Below are positions 1-9,750 of a DNA stretch of 64,000 nucleotides, piece after piece. The notes beneath the pieces were generated by a model. That model was not told where the DNA came from. It was given only the letters and a program-made list of their open reading frames with translations, and did no database searches. The stretch lies in contig OY969816.1 in NCBI GenBank assembly GCA_963703385.1, positions 3,224,001 through 3,288,000 on the forward strand, read 5' to 3'. This stretch comes from Rhodoblastus sp963703385. Its GTDB lineage: Bacteria; Pseudomonadota; Alphaproteobacteria; Rhizobiales; Beijerinckiaceae. Position 1 is the first letter of the stretch, and each line of letters opens with the position of its first letter. Made by a program: the position numbers and the translations under genes.

Positions 1-625
1 TGCCCGACCCGGTCGGCAATCGCGCGTGGAGATCGCCCCTCATGATTTCGGTAATCGCCCTTTCGATCTCGTCGACGCGCGCGGCGGCGCGCCGCGCGAA
101 AAACAACCCGGCGGCGAGGGCGCCGGCCGCGACCGTCAGAATCGCGAACGAAAGCACGCGGCCGAGAACGTGGCGCAGGATTTCGACTTCGGCGACATTG
201 CGCCCCAGGACAACGACTTCGCCATCCAGCCGGGCGTGAGCGACGAGCAGGGTCGGCTCCGGCTCGCTGTCGGCGGCCGCGCGGAATTCGGGGACGTAAT
301 GGGTTTGGCCATCGACGGGAATGTCCGGCTTGCGGTCGAGATTGCCAAAGACCAGACGACCGGACGAGTCATAAAGCGCGACGAAATTCAACCGCCGGAA
401 GTCGCGGGTGAGCCGTAGCGCCAGGGCGCTCCGCAGGCGGTCATCGTTGCTTGCGGCGGCTTTTGCCGCCTCATCGGCGAAAACGGCGCGCAATTGGGCG
501 ATCCGCGCCGAGGTCACGGCCTGGTAAACGAAGGCGAACATGCCGCCGCTTATCAGGACGATCAGCAGCGCGAAAGCCACGGCAAGACGCAGAGGCGTCG
601 AGCGGGCGAGATCAAGAGGCGACAT
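1..625 (-). CDS. Sensor histidine kinase, N-terminal part (partial)
   Basis: This is the N-terminal 208 residues of a membrane sensor kinase; the rest lies beyond base 1. The ATG at 625 opens with MSPLDLARSTPLRLAVAF. A first membrane segment (about residues 13-33) is followed by a periplasmic sensor stretch of about 115 residues, a second membrane segment near residues 155-180, and a HAMP-like linker (ARRAAARVDEIERAITEI). The catalytic core is not in the window. The start codon lies inside the last codons of the response regulator gene (14-base overlap), so the two are translationally coupled partners. The signal is unknown. The adjacent SulP transporter suggests an anion-related role, but this is only inference. 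Confidence 0.8.
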   Translation of the reverse strand, partial: MSPLDLARSTPLRLAVAFALLIVLISGGMFAFVYQAVTSARIAQLRAVFADEAAKAAASNDDRLRSALALRLTRDFRRLNFVALYDSSGRLVFGNLDRKPDIPVDGQTHYVPEFRAAADSEPEPTLLVAHARLDGEVVVLGRNVAEVEILRHVLGRVLSFAILTVAAGALAAGLFFARRAAARVDEIERAITEIMRGDLHARLPTGSG

Positions 626-1298
626 CGAGGATGAATCCTTCGCCGCGCACGTTGACGATCAGTTTTTTCGCGCCGGGCGCGTCGAGCTTGAGCCTGAGAT
701 TGCGGATATGGACGTCGACCACATTGGTCTGGGTGTTGAAACGATAGTTCCAGATGTCTTCGAGCAGCATCTGACGGGTCACCACCAGACCCGGCCGGCG
801 CATGAAATATTCCAGAAGCTTGAATTCGCGCGGAAGCAGGTCGATTTCGCGTCCGTCGCGGAAAAGCTTGCGGGCGACGAGATCCATCTCGAGCGGGCCG
901 GCGTGCAATTGCGGCGCCTCGGCGCAGGCCTGGCGCCGGGCGAGCGCGTCGACGCGCGCGGAGAATTCGGCCATGGCGAAGGGCTTGACCAGATAATCGT
1001 CTCCGCCGCCGCGCAGGCCCGCCACGCGATCATCGACGTCGCCCATGGCGCTGATCATCAACACCGGCGTCCGGTTTCCTTTCCGTCGCAGTTGCGCGAC
1101 CAGCTCCAGCCCGTCGGCGCCCTTGAGCTTGCGGTCCATCACCAGAACCGCGACGCGGCCGGCAAGCGCCGCCTCCATGGCCTCGGCGCCGGTTTCGCTC
1201 CACAAGACGTGATACCGCCCCGACAATTCCTTGACGAGGGCGCCGGCCAAATCCTTCTCGTCCTCGCTGAGATAAACTGTTGGTTTCGCGCTTTGCAT
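612..1298 (-). CDS. OmpR/PhoB-family response regulator
   Basis: The protein has 228 residues: a receiver domain (about 1-120) and a winged-helix DNA-binding domain (about 130-226). The acidic pocket (SEDEKD), the likely phosphoacceptor Asp in LVMDRKLKGADG and the conserved Lys in YLVKPF are all visible. The effector domain carries the RxFxLLEYF and VDVHIRNLRLKLD signatures of the OmpR class. I chose the ATG at 1298 because the longer open frame upstream runs antisense to the SulP gene. It overlaps the downstream histidine kinase gene by 14 bases and starts 26 bases after the SulP stop, so SulP, regulator and kinase probably form one operon. Target genes are unknown. Confidence 0.93.
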   Translation of the reverse strand: MQSAKPTVYLSEDEKDLAGALVKELSGRYHVLWSETGAEAMEAALAGRVAVLVMDRKLKGADGLELVAQLRRKGNRTPVLMISAMGDVDDRVAGLRGGGDDYLVKPFAMAEFSARVDALARRQACAEAPQLHAGPLEMDLVARKLFRDGREIDLLPREFKLLEYFMRRPGLVVTRQMLLEDIWNYRFNTQTNVVDVHIRNLRLKLDAPGAKKLIVNVRGEGFILDVAS

Positions 1299-1323
1299 GA
1301 ATTCCTCTGCCGCCTGCGTCCGT

Positions 1324-3051
1324 TCAGGCCGACGCCGCCGTCGCCGGCGCGGATATGACGGGCGCGCCGGGCGCGAGCGTCCGCGTCGCTTCATCGACGC
1401 TGTGGAAGAAGCGCGATCTGCCGTCCTGTTCTTTCCCGCCGAGGGCGTCGGCCACGCCATATCTGGCGAAAGCCGTCTGCGCGCGCAAGGATTCGAGCCG
1501 CGCCACCGCAAAATCCACGCCCTTTTGGCGGCACAGGCGGATCGCCGCCGACAATCCCGTCGCCGCCGTATAATCGATGGCGTCAATGGCGCTGGCCTCA
1601 AGCACCAGCAGCTTGAGCCCGGGCTCCTCCGCAGCCTTGACGAGCTGGCGCTGGAAACGGTCGGAATTGAGGAAAGAGAGCGGCGCCTGGAAGCCGACGA
1701 CCTTGACGCCTGTAAGTCTTTCCCCGCGGAAATCAGGGTCTTCCGGCCACCAGACGGTTTTGCCGGGCAAACGTTCGAACACCCGCAGGTCGCTTTGAGT
1801 GGTGCTCCATAGGCCGTGGATCAGCGACAGGATGATCGCAAGCGCGACGCCAGTCTCGACCGGCGCCAGCACCACCGCCACCAATGTGGCCAGCATGAGC
1901 AGGAATTCCGGCCGCGACCGCCGGGCGATGTCGCGCATGACGCCGACGCGGAAGATGCGTCCGGCGACGAAGAACAGAATAGCCGCCAGCGCCGCCTCGG
2001 GCGTATGCCTGAGAAAGGGCTCGCCGAATCCCGCGACCAGCGCGATCGCTGTCGCCGCGGCGAGGCCCGCGATCTGGGTCTTGCCGCCGGATTCCGCGAC
2101 AATGGCGGTGCGCGGCGGGCTGGCGTTGACCGGAAAGGCGCCGAACAGGCCGGACAGCAGGGACCCGGCGCCCAGGCCGATAAAATCCCGGTCGATGTCC
2201 GGCATTTCCCCCGGAAGCCCCGGAAAGGACCGGGAAGTCGCTGCGCTCTGGGCCATGACGACGACGGCGATGATCGCGGAAAGGCCCAGAACCTTGCCGA
2301 TATCGTCGGGATTGACGTTGGGCAGCGCGAGATGCGGCGGCGTCACCGAAAAGGCGCCGACGGTCAGCAACCCCTTGTTTTCAAGGCCGAAAATCATGAC
2401 TGCGGCCGTCGCGCCCACCAGCGCGAGAAGCGGACCCGGCAGGCGACGGCTGAGACCTTCCGCTGCGACAATCGCGGCAAGGCAGGCGAGACCCGTCAGC
2501 ACGGCCAGCGGCCTGGTCCCGCCAAAACCCGCCGCGATCTCGCCGACGCGCTGGAGGAAACTGCCCGACCCGCCGGCGATCCCGAAAAAGGACGGCGCCT
2601 GGGACAGGACGATATGGACGGCGATCCCGCCCAGAAAGCCGGTAAGAACAGGAATTGAGAACAGATTGGCGACCCAGCCGGCCCGGAAAAAGCCGGCGCC
2701 GGCAAGGATCAGCCCGACCATCAGCGAAAGCAGGGCGGTCAGGGCGAGATATTCCGGCGCGTTGGCGGGAACGACGGCGAGGAGCGAAGCCGCAAAAATC
2801 GGGGTGATGGTCGAATTGGCGCCCGCCGACAGAAAGCGGTTGGCGCCGACAAGGGCGAAAGCAAGCGATCCCGCAATGAAGACGTAAAATCCGATATGAG
2901 GAGGGAAACTGCCCAGCCGCGCCGTCGCCATCTGTTCCGGTGCGGCCACCGCCGCGAGAGTGAGGCCGGCGACGACATCAACCCGCCAAGAAGCGGATCC
3001 GCCCCGAAGTGACGGGAAGGCGAGCCAATTCTTTCCGGTTTGTTCGGCCAT
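1324..3051 (-). CDS. SulP-family inorganic anion transporter with STAS domain
   Basis: This is a 575-residue inner-membrane permease of the SulP (SLC26-like) family, which moves sulfate, bicarbonate or other anions. Residues about 20-400 form the hydrophobic transport domain, with the family-like APEQMATARLG and NASPPRTAIVAESGG stretches. A C-terminal STAS-like domain (about 420-555) contains the LLVLEASAIDAIDYTAATGL core. The ATG at 3051 is preceded by a GAGGAG ribosome-binding site; the open frame continues upstream but without a better start. The gene heads a likely operon with a two-component system. The substrate cannot be told from sequence, and a bicarbonate or sulfate role is equally possible. 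Confidence 0.9.
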   Translation of the reverse strand: MAEQTGKNWLAFPSLRGGSASWRVDVVAGLTLAAVAAPEQMATARLGSFPPHIGFYVFIAGSLAFALVGANRFLSAGANSTITPIFAASLLAVVPANAPEYLALTALLSLMVGLILAGAGFFRAGWVANLFSIPVLTGFLGGIAVHIVLSQAPSFFGIAGGSGSFLQRVGEIAAGFGGTRPLAVLTGLACLAAIVAAEGLSRRLPGPLLALVGATAAVMIFGLENKGLLTVGAFSVTPPHLALPNVNPDDIGKVLGLSAIIAVVVMAQSAATSRSFPGLPGEMPDIDRDFIGLGAGSLLSGLFGAFPVNASPPRTAIVAESGGKTQIAGLAAATAIALVAGFGEPFLRHTPEAALAAILFFVAGRIFRVGVMRDIARRSRPEFLLMLATLVAVVLAPVETGVALAIILSLIHGLWSTTQSDLRVFERLPGKTVWWPEDPDFRGERLTGVKVVGFQAPLSFLNSDRFQRQLVKAAEEPGLKLLVLEASAIDAIDYTAATGLSAAIRLCRQKGVDFAVARLESLRAQTAFARYGVADALGGKEQDGRSRFFHSVDEATRTLAPGAPVISAPATAASA

Positions 3052-3437
3052 GCGACGCTCCTCGGACGAATTTTGGCCGATCGGGCGGAAAAAAGAAACG
3101 GGGCGCCGACAAAGAGCTGATCGGGGCCGCGAATTAACCTGACGCCCAAGCGCGTTGCGAATTCGCAACGAGATCGAAAAAAATCCTCTCGGCTTTGGTG
3201 GGCGGTCGCCCGGCGGCTGGGCCAAATTCGGCCCTCACCGACGGGGAAGGAAGGGGCGCGCCAAGGGCGCAACGGCGGAACCGCCGAAAATAAAAGCGGA
3301 ATTTCCGATATTCGCATAGGTAGCAGGCTCGCGCCGCTTTGAAATCAGCGATTGCGGCCTCGTTCGCTCAAATCTGCCCGCGCTGAAGGCGATTTGCCTG
3401 AAACGGGCATTTTGCTACGCGGAGCGCGAGAGGAAAA
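3052..3437. promoter_or_regulatory. Divergent intergenic region between SulP and porin genes, with an 18-bp perfect palindrome
   Basis: This 386-base gap separates two divergently read genes and should hold both promoters. It contains a perfect 18-bp palindrome, CGTTGCGAATTCGCAACG, at 3153-3170, about 100 bases upstream of the SulP start. A dyad of this size is compatible with a dimeric repressor or activator site. I see no convincing gene here: the short frames across it have no ribosome-binding site and are extensions of the SulP frame. Promoter boxes could not be assigned with confidence. Confidence 0.5.
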
Positions 3438-4883
3438 ATGAAAAAAAATTTAACTTTCGCGCTCCTTTTTTTGACCGTCGTATCCGCGACGGGCGCCGAG
3501 GCCGCGGCGATTTCCGCGCCGAGCGCGTCAACTGGAGCGCCGCCGGCGAATTCCTGTTTCAGCAGCCTGTGGAATTTTCTCAACTCCTCCGCGGACGAGT
3601 GCCCGCTGTCCTACGGGGGGATCACGGTCTTCGGCAATATCGACGGCGGCTTCGGCTACGAGCAATGGGGCGTCCCGCTTGGACCGTATGCCAAGAAGCC
3701 CAATTACGGCATCCAGAAGAATAGCGGGAACACCCATTGGCTGTGGTCGCCCAACGGGATCAGCACCTCGGTCTATGGCGTCAAGATGAACGAGAAATTC
3801 ACGGACGGCTGGCGGCTGATCGGCGTCGCCGAAGGCGGTTTCGACCCCTTTACCTTGCAGCTCATCAACGGCCCGGCCTCGCTGGCGGCCAATAACAAGG
3901 ACAAGCTCGCCTATCAGACCTCGAATTTCGATTCCAGCCGCGCCGGGCAATGGGACAATTCCCAGGGCTTTTTCGGCGTCAGCAGTCGAAACTATGGCAT
4001 TTTGACCTTCGGCCGGACCAATGCGCTCTCGCACAGCCTTTTGACCGCCTATGACCCCGTGGCCTCGGTCGCCTTTTCCCAACTCGGTTTTTCGGGCGCC
4101 TATTCCGGTTTCGGCGTCAATTCGACGGCCCGCGTCAACACCGCCATCACTTACCGTCTGAACTATCAGAACCTGCGTTTCGCGGCGCAAACGCAGGTCG
4201 GCGGCTTCGACGATGGCAATGCGGCGGCCGCCCAATCCCAGGTCCAACTGGGCGCCGATTTCGGCGGCCTGTCCTTCGACGGCGTCTACAGCATCGCCAA
4301 GGACGCCGCGTCCTTTTCCAGCTATTCCGGCGCCAAGCTGCCGGCCGGCTACGATCCGAATTCGATCGTCGAGGCGACGCTGGCCGACACCCGTGGCCTG
4401 GAACTGCTGGCGCGCTATAAATATGAGTCGTTCAGGTTTTACGTCGGCTATACGCGGGCTGTGCTGCACAACCCCAGCAACACATATTTGATGGGATTCC
4501 CCACGCCCGCCGAAGGGATTTTTGTCCCTCCCGGGGCGGTGACGTCGAACGCTTATACGGTCCCGCGTCGTTACCAGACCGTGTGGACCGGCGGGCGCTA
4601 CAAAATTCTGGCCAATCTCGCCGTGTCGTCGGCCGTCTATTGGGACACCCAGGACGATTATCTGCCCGCGCCGGGCGTCTGCGCCGGTTCGGGCGCTTCG
4701 ACCAGCAACTCCAAATGCGCCGGCGGCCGCTATTCCTATTCCCTGCTCATCGATTACAAGCCCCTCAAACGCCTTGACGTTTACGCGGGCGCAATGGTCT
4801 CGAACGTTTATGGCGGCACGGCGAGCGGCTATCTCCACACCCAGAACATCGACCCGACGGTCGGCGTCCGTCTCAGGTTCTGA
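3438..4883 (+). CDS. Outer-membrane porin
   Basis: The protein has 481 residues. A Sec signal peptide (MKKNLTFALLFLTVVSATGAEA) is followed by a long beta-barrel of alternating aromatic and polar residues. The chain ends in VRLRF, the terminal Phe recognised by the outer-membrane assembly machinery. The segment YGGITVFGNIDGGFGYE and the repeated SRNYGILTFGR-type strands fit the Gram-negative porin family of beta- and alphaproteobacteria. Two Cys near residues 34 and 48 could form a plug disulfide. A GAGAGG site precedes the ATG. The gene stands alone, divergent from SulP. Its solute is unknown. Confidence 0.85.
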   Translation: MKKNLTFALLFLTVVSATGAEAAAISAPSASTGAPPANSCFSSLWNFLNSSADECPLSYGGITVFGNIDGGFGYEQWGVPLGPYAKKPNYGIQKNSGNTHWLWSPNGISTSVYGVKMNEKFTDGWRLIGVAEGGFDPFTLQLINGPASLAANNKDKLAYQTSNFDSSRAGQWDNSQGFFGVSSRNYGILTFGRTNALSHSLLTAYDPVASVAFSQLGFSGAYSGFGVNSTARVNTAITYRLNYQNLRFAAQTQVGGFDDGNAAAAQSQVQLGADFGGLSFDGVYSIAKDAASFSSYSGAKLPAGYDPNSIVEATLADTRGLELLARYKYESFRFYVGYTRAVLHNPSNTYLMGFPTPAEGIFVPPGAVTSNAYTVPRRYQTVWTGGRYKILANLAVSSAVYWDTQDDYLPAPGVCAGSGASTSNSKCAGGRYSYSLLIDYKPLKRLDVYAGAMVSNVYGGTASGYLHTQNIDPTVGVRLRF

Positions 4884-4899
4884 GACGCTTCCACGCCGG

Positions 4900-5190
4900 T
4901 CAGTCCGGATTGCCGCCGACGCAGCCCGTGTTGCAATTGTCGGGATTGGTGCTCAGTCCGTCTTCGCCTCCCCCACCCTGATCAAGATTGCGAGGCGCCG
5001 AAGGCCGGGCGACGTCCCGGGCTCCATGGCCTTCGACCGGACGCCGAGCATCCGACTGCGGAACAGGCCTCGTCTCGTGGTGAAAATGGCGGCGATGATG
5101 AGGACGCGGCGCGCCGCCTTCGGTCGCGCCGGCCGAAGCAGAGAAACAGACAAGGCCGAGGACCGCGGCTAAGGCTATCGATCTTTTCAT
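4900..5190 (-). CDS. Small exported hypothetical protein
   Basis: This encodes a 96-residue protein with a clear signal peptide (MKRSIALAAVLGLVCFSASAGA) cut near residue 22. The mature part is short and rich in His, Arg and Pro (PRPHHRRHFHHETRPVP), with two Cys near the C terminus (NCNTGCVGG). A GGGAGG ribosome-binding site lies just upstream of the ATG. It ends 16 bases after the convergent porin gene. The His-rich stretch could bind metal, but I do not recognise a family and no function is claimed. Confidence 0.6.
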   Translation of the reverse strand: MKRSIALAAVLGLVCFSASAGATEGGAPRPHHRRHFHHETRPVPQSDARRPVEGHGARDVARPSAPRNLDQGGGGEDGLSTNPDNCNTGCVGGNPD

Positions 5191-5424
5191 GACGACCTCC
5201 CGATCTCCTGTCAGCAACGCAGTCCCCTCCGCGATCGCCGAATCGGCGACGGATCGAGATAGCTGTACAGTGAATGATAGGTATTGCGCCGGAAATTTCA
5301 TGGTCATATCTGCATTTTCGAAGCGCTTTTGACAAAAGCGCCCACTGCTGGCCGAATGGGAAACCAACATGCGACCGCGCCGCGCAGGAGCTTGGCGGCG
5401 AGCAAACGAAAGGCGTGCAAGGCC

Positions 5425-6396
5425 ATGAAGGAAGAGGACATCGGCGTCGCCGACATTGGCGGCACGCACGCCCGTTTCGCCTTCGCGCGCATCGCCAGCG
5501 GGCGGGTTCAGGGCCTCGGACCCGCGACCGTGCTCAAGGTCGGGGACTTTCCCGGCCTCCCCGAAGCCTGGCGCGCTTTTCTGTCCGGCGCGAACCGGCC
5601 CGCGCCGCGCGGCGCCGCGCTCGCCGTCGCCTGTCCTGTGCGCGGCGAAACGCTGAAATTCACCAACAATCCCTGGCGGATTCGCCCGGCGACCCTGGCC
5701 GACGAACTCGGCGTCGAAAAATTGCGCATCGTCAATGATTTTGGCGCAGTCGGCCACGCCGCGGCGCAGCTCTCGCCAGAAGATTTCATCCATGTGGCGG
5801 GGCCGCGGCGACCGCTGCCGCGCCCCGGGATCGTCAGCGTGATCGGTCCCGGCACCGGCCTGGGGGTCGCGCTCACTTTGCTTGACGAGAAATCCCACCG
5901 CGTCGTGGAGGCGGAGGGCGGGCACGCGAGCTTTGCGGCGCGTGACGCGTTCGAGGAACGCCTGTTGGAACGGTTGCGCGGCATATATGGCCGGGTCTCG
6001 GTTGAGCGCGTCGTCTCCGGCCCCGGCCTCGCCGAGATCCGCGCCGCTTTGCCCGAAGCGGCGGGGGCGTCCGCCTTTGATGACGACAAGACTTTGTGGA
6101 CGGCGGCGATTTCCGGCGCCGATGCGACGGCGCGCGCCGCCCTGGAGCGTTTCCTCTCCTGCCTCGGCGCCTTCGTCGGCGATGTCGCCTTGATCCATGG
6201 CGCCCAGGCCATTGTTCTCGCCGGCGGCCTGCTGCCCCGAATGGTCGATCTGCTGCTAGGCTCCGGCTTCGCCGAAGCCCTCGCGGCAAAAGGCCGCTAT
6301 GCCGCGATGATGAGCGATCTTCCGGTCTGGCTGCTGGTCCATCCGCAGCCAGGCCTGTTCGGCGCGGCGGCGGCGTTCGCCGCGCACGAGGGCTGA
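5425..6396 (+). CDS. glk: Glucokinase (ROK-unrelated Glk family)
   Basis: This 323-residue enzyme phosphorylates glucose to glucose 6-phosphate with ATP in the cytoplasm. The phosphate-1 motif ADIGGTHARFAFA is at the N terminus, followed by the substrate loop FTNNPWRI, the catalytic Asp in IVNDFGAVGHAA, the phosphate-2 motif VIGPGTGLGVA, the EGGHASFA signature and the adenosine motif IVLAGGLLPR. The ATG at 5425 gives the usual family length; an in-frame ATG at 5356 would add 23 residues without homologous character. The gene is transcribed alone, upstream of the exbB-exbD-tonB operon by 162 bases. Confidence 0.93.
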   Translation: MKEEDIGVADIGGTHARFAFARIASGRVQGLGPATVLKVGDFPGLPEAWRAFLSGANRPAPRGAALAVACPVRGETLKFTNNPWRIRPATLADELGVEKLRIVNDFGAVGHAAAQLSPEDFIHVAGPRRPLPRPGIVSVIGPGTGLGVALTLLDEKSHRVVEAEGGHASFAARDAFEERLLERLRGIYGRVSVERVVSGPGLAEIRAALPEAAGASAFDDDKTLWTAAISGADATARAALERFLSCLGAFVGDVALIHGAQAIVLAGGLLPRMVDLLLGSGFAEALAAKGRYAAMMSDLPVWLLVHPQPGLFGAAAAFAAHEG

Positions 6397-6558
6397 AGCC
6401 CGGCTTTGACGCTTATTTCTTCCTCAAAGGCGCGGCTTCGGGAAATATTCCCGACGTTTGAAGGCCGCTTGTCCCTGTAATTCCGCTAAAAGCCCTATAG
6501 ATTCCCGGCAAGGAAGTCGGCAGGCTGGTCAGCGTCCGCAACGGCAAGGACTTAACGT

Positions 6559-7208
<650 letters not shown>

Positions 7209-7209
<1 letters not shown>

Positions 7210-7682
7210 TGGCTTTTTCTTCTAGCGACCAAGGTTCCTACAGCAGCCAGGGCCGGCCCGGCTTCTTTCGCCCGCAAGCCGATATCAATGTGACGCCGAT
7301 GGTCGACGTCATGCTGGTCCTTTTGATCATCTTCATGGTCACCGCGCCTTTGCTGACCGCCGGCATGAAGGTGCAGTTGCCGCAGGCCCAGGCCGCCCGG
7401 CCGCTCGACCCGAAAGAGCCGGTGGTGGTTGTCGTCGGGCGCGACGGCCAGCTCGCGGTCGGCGACGAGAAGGTCGCGGCCGCCGATCTCGTCCAACTGG
7501 TCAAGTTGAAACTTGGCGATGACCTGACGCGCGTCGTCCATCTGCGCGGCGACAAGGAGGTCGCCTATGGCCGGATGGTCGAGACGCTCGATCAGCTCGC
7601 CAGCAACGGGATCACCCATATCGCCATCGTGACCGACGCCGCCAAATCCGGCGCGCGCGAACCATCGAAGACGCTGAAATGA
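7209..7682 (+). CDS. exbD: ExbD/TolR-family energy transducer
   Basis: The protein has 157 residues. A short cytoplasmic tail leads into a single membrane segment (VMLVLLIIFMVTAPLL, about residues 34-52) preceded by the family motif DINVTPMVDVM, whose membrane Asp is needed for proton conduction. The periplasmic domain (about 60-150) has the usual alternating strand pattern. The ATG at 7209 overlaps the exbB stop and the gene ends inside the start of tonB (ATGA), so all three genes are translationally coupled. Confidence 0.92.
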
Positions 7683-8473
7683 GCGTGGCCGACGTTTTTT
7701 TTTCTTCGGAAACGATGCTCCGCGAAGGGCCGCGCGGAGAAATCCGCCCGCTTTGGCTGCGGCCTCTCGCGCTGGCCGCGATCCTTGCCGCGCACGCCCT
7801 GGTCTTTGTCACGGTTAGAAGCCAGCCTGCCGCCTTGTCGCCACTCGACGGGGTCGAAGTGACCCTGGCGCCCCTCGGCAACGCCGCCGAGGACCAGAAA
7901 AAGCAGGACGAAATCAAGCCCGCCGCGCCACCGCCGCCTGTGGAAAAGGTTACGCCACCTCCGCCGCCTGCGGAAGCAACGCCGCCGAAAGTCGTCGCCC
8001 GGGACGCGATTCCGCTGCCGGCCGCGCCGCCAACGCCGCCGAAAGCCGTTCCGGCGCGCCAAGAGAAACGCCTGCAAGAGAAACGCCTGACGGAAAAGCG
8101 CCACCAGGAAGAAGCGGCCGAGCGCCGGCGCAAAGCCCAGGAGGCGCGCCAAGAATTGCGGCGGGGCGAGGAACATGGCGCGGCGCGCGCGTCGGCGATG
8201 TCGCCCGCCGCCTATGCCGGCCTGCTCGCGGCGGAAATCCGCCGCCACACCTTCTATCCCTCCGCTGCGCGCGCCGAAGGATCGACCGGCGTGGTCGGCG
8301 TCGCCTTCACCATTGGCCCGTCCGGCCGCCTCGCCGCCCTGTCGATCATCCGTTCGTCCGGCAATCCCGTGCTCGACGCCGCCGCGCGCACGACGCTGCG
8401 GGCCATCCATACGCCGCCGCCCCCCGGCGGACGCTTCTCGACCAGCACAAATATCCGCTTCCATTTCAATTAA
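7679..8473 (+). CDS. tonB: TonB-family energy transducer
   Basis: This 264-residue protein has an N-terminal membrane anchor (about residues 24-44), a Pro/Lys/Glu-rich periplasm-spanning region (PPPVEKVTPPPPPAEATPP and a following charged coiled segment), and a C-terminal TonB-type domain (about 180-264) with the pattern YPSAARAEGSTGVVGVAF and a final strand of alternating residues. It shares ATGA with exbD. It should carry the energy of the ExbBD channel to outer-membrane receptors. No TonB-dependent receptor gene lies in the window, so the transported ligand is unknown. Confidence 0.88.
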   Translation: MSVADVFFSSETMLREGPRGEIRPLWLRPLALAAILAAHALVFVTVRSQPAALSPLDGVEVTLAPLGNAAEDQKKQDEIKPAAPPPPVEKVTPPPPPAEATPPKVVARDAIPLPAAPPTPPKAVPARQEKRLQEKRLTEKRHQEEAAERRRKAQEARQELRRGEEHGAARASAMSPAAYAGLLAAEIRRHTFYPSAARAEGSTGVVGVAFTIGPSGRLAALSIIRSSGNPVLDAAARTTLRAIHTPPPPGGRFSTSTNIRFHFN

Positions 8474-8543
8474 ACCGCGAAATTTGGAAACATTAAAAAT
8501 AGTTTTCTTGCGCGGCGCCGGTCCTCGGACTTAACATTAGATC

Positions 8544-9062
8544 ATGTCGCAGGCGCTGATCACCATTCGCAGGGCCATGCCGGGCGACGCGGAGCAGATC
8601 GCCGCCGTCCACGACGCCGCTTGGCGCGAAGCCTATCGGGGAATCATCCCCGGGCGGGAACTTGAGCGCCTGATCGCGAGGCGGGGGCCGGACTGGTGGC
8701 GCGCCGCCGTCCTCCAGGGCAGCCGCCTGCTGGTCCTCTCGATTCACGGAACCATCGGCGGCTATGTGTCCTATGGCCGCAACCGCACGGCCTCGCTTGA
8801 TTTCCGGGGCGAAATTTTCGAGCTTTATCTCGCGCCCGAATATCAGGGGCTGGGTTTCGGTTCCCGGCTGTTTCACGCGGCGCGCCGCGACCTCGCCGAC
8901 AACGGCCTCGGCGACGTGCTGGTCTGGACGCTCAGCGACAACCAGCGCGCCATCGATTTCTACCGGCGCCTTGGCGGCGAGCCGGTTCGCCGCGCCAACG
9001 AATATTTCGGTGACGAAAAGCTTGGTCGCCTCGCCCTGGGTTTTGGCCCTCTCGGCAGTTGA
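8544..9062 (+). CDS. GNAT-family N-acetyltransferase
   Basis: The protein has 172 residues with the GNAT fold. Strand 4 and the pyrophosphate-binding loop are seen as IFELYLAPEYQGLGFGSRL (the Q/R-x-x-G-x-G/A pattern), and the C-terminal part has the common DNQRAIDFYRRLGGEP segment. It would transfer an acetyl group from acetyl-CoA to a small amine or protein N terminus; the substrate is not predictable. It sits between tonB and ppa with its own 70-base leader. Confidence 0.88.
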   Translation: MSQALITIRRAMPGDAEQIAAVHDAAWREAYRGIIPGRELERLIARRGPDWWRAAVLQGSRLLVLSIHGTIGGYVSYGRNRTASLDFRGEIFELYLAPEYQGLGFGSRLFHAARRDLADNGLGDVLVWTLSDNQRAIDFYRRLGGEPVRRANEYFGDEKLGRLALGFGPLGS

Positions 9063-9145
9063 CGCCTCTGCCCGGAAAGTTCGGGTTGCCTTTTGCCTTC
9101 GCGCCTGACTAATGGGCTGCGAAACGCCAACCATCGGAGTGCCCC

Positions 9146-9682
9146 ATGCGGCTTGACGCCATCAAGATCGGCAACAACCCCCCGGAAGATGTGAACGTCC
9201 TGATTGAAGTTCCGATTGGCGGGGAGCCGATCAAATATGAAATGGACAAGGACGTCGGCACGCTTTTCGTGGACCGCTTCCTCTACACGCCAATGCGCTA
9301 CCCCGGAAATTACGGCTTCATACCGCATACGCTTTCGGAAGACGGCGACCCCTGTGACGTCCTGGTCGCCAACACCCGCCCGATCATCGCCGGAGCCTAC
9401 ATCAACGTCCGCCCGATCGGCGTGCTGAAAATGACCGACGAAAGCGGCGGCGACGAAAAGATCATCGCGGTGCCGAGCCACAAGCTCACCAAGCGCTATG
9501 ACAATGTGCTGAGCTACACCGACCTGCCCGAGATCACCTGGAAACAGATCGAGCATTTCTTCTGCCACTATAAGGATCTCGAACCCGGAAAATGGGTCAA
9601 GTTCGCCGGCTGGGGCGACGCCGGCGAAGCGAAGCGCGTCATCGTCGAAGCGATCGAGCGCGCCAGGATCGCAAAAAAATAA
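9146..9682 (+). CDS. ppa: Inorganic pyrophosphatase (family I)
   Basis: This 178-residue cytoplasmic enzyme hydrolyses pyrophosphate to phosphate and so drives biosynthetic reactions forward. The metal-binding signature DGDPCDVLV, the substrate residues in FLYTPMRYPGNYGFIPHT and the KYEMDKD segment are intact. The length is typical of bacterial family I enzymes. The start ATG lies 84 bases after the GNAT gene. A Rho-independent terminator follows 29 bases after the stop. Confidence 0.97.
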   Translation: MRLDAIKIGNNPPEDVNVLIEVPIGGEPIKYEMDKDVGTLFVDRFLYTPMRYPGNYGFIPHTLSEDGDPCDVLVANTRPIIAGAYINVRPIGVLKMTDESGGDEKIIAVPSHKLTKRYDNVLSYTDLPEITWKQIEHFFCHYKDLEPGKWVKFAGWGDAGEAKRVIVEAIERARIAKK

Positions 9683-9710
9683 ACAGCGCCCGCGAGACGC
9701 GGCCGCCAGG

Positions 9711-9746
9711 CCCGCCGTGACCGTTGTCGGCCCCGGCGGGTTTTTT
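9711..9746 (+). terminator. Rho-independent terminator after ppa
   Basis: The arms CCCGCC (9711-9716) and GGCGGG (9735-9740) can pair and are followed directly by six T residues. The position just after the ppa stop and before the convergent aminotransferase gene fits a terminator for ppa. Confidence 0.75.
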
Positions 9747-9750
9747 GCGC

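Noticed and set aside
3528..4838. Open frame of 436 codons on the minus strand
   Set aside because: It is the antisense shadow of the porin gene, whose signal peptide and terminal Phe are clear.
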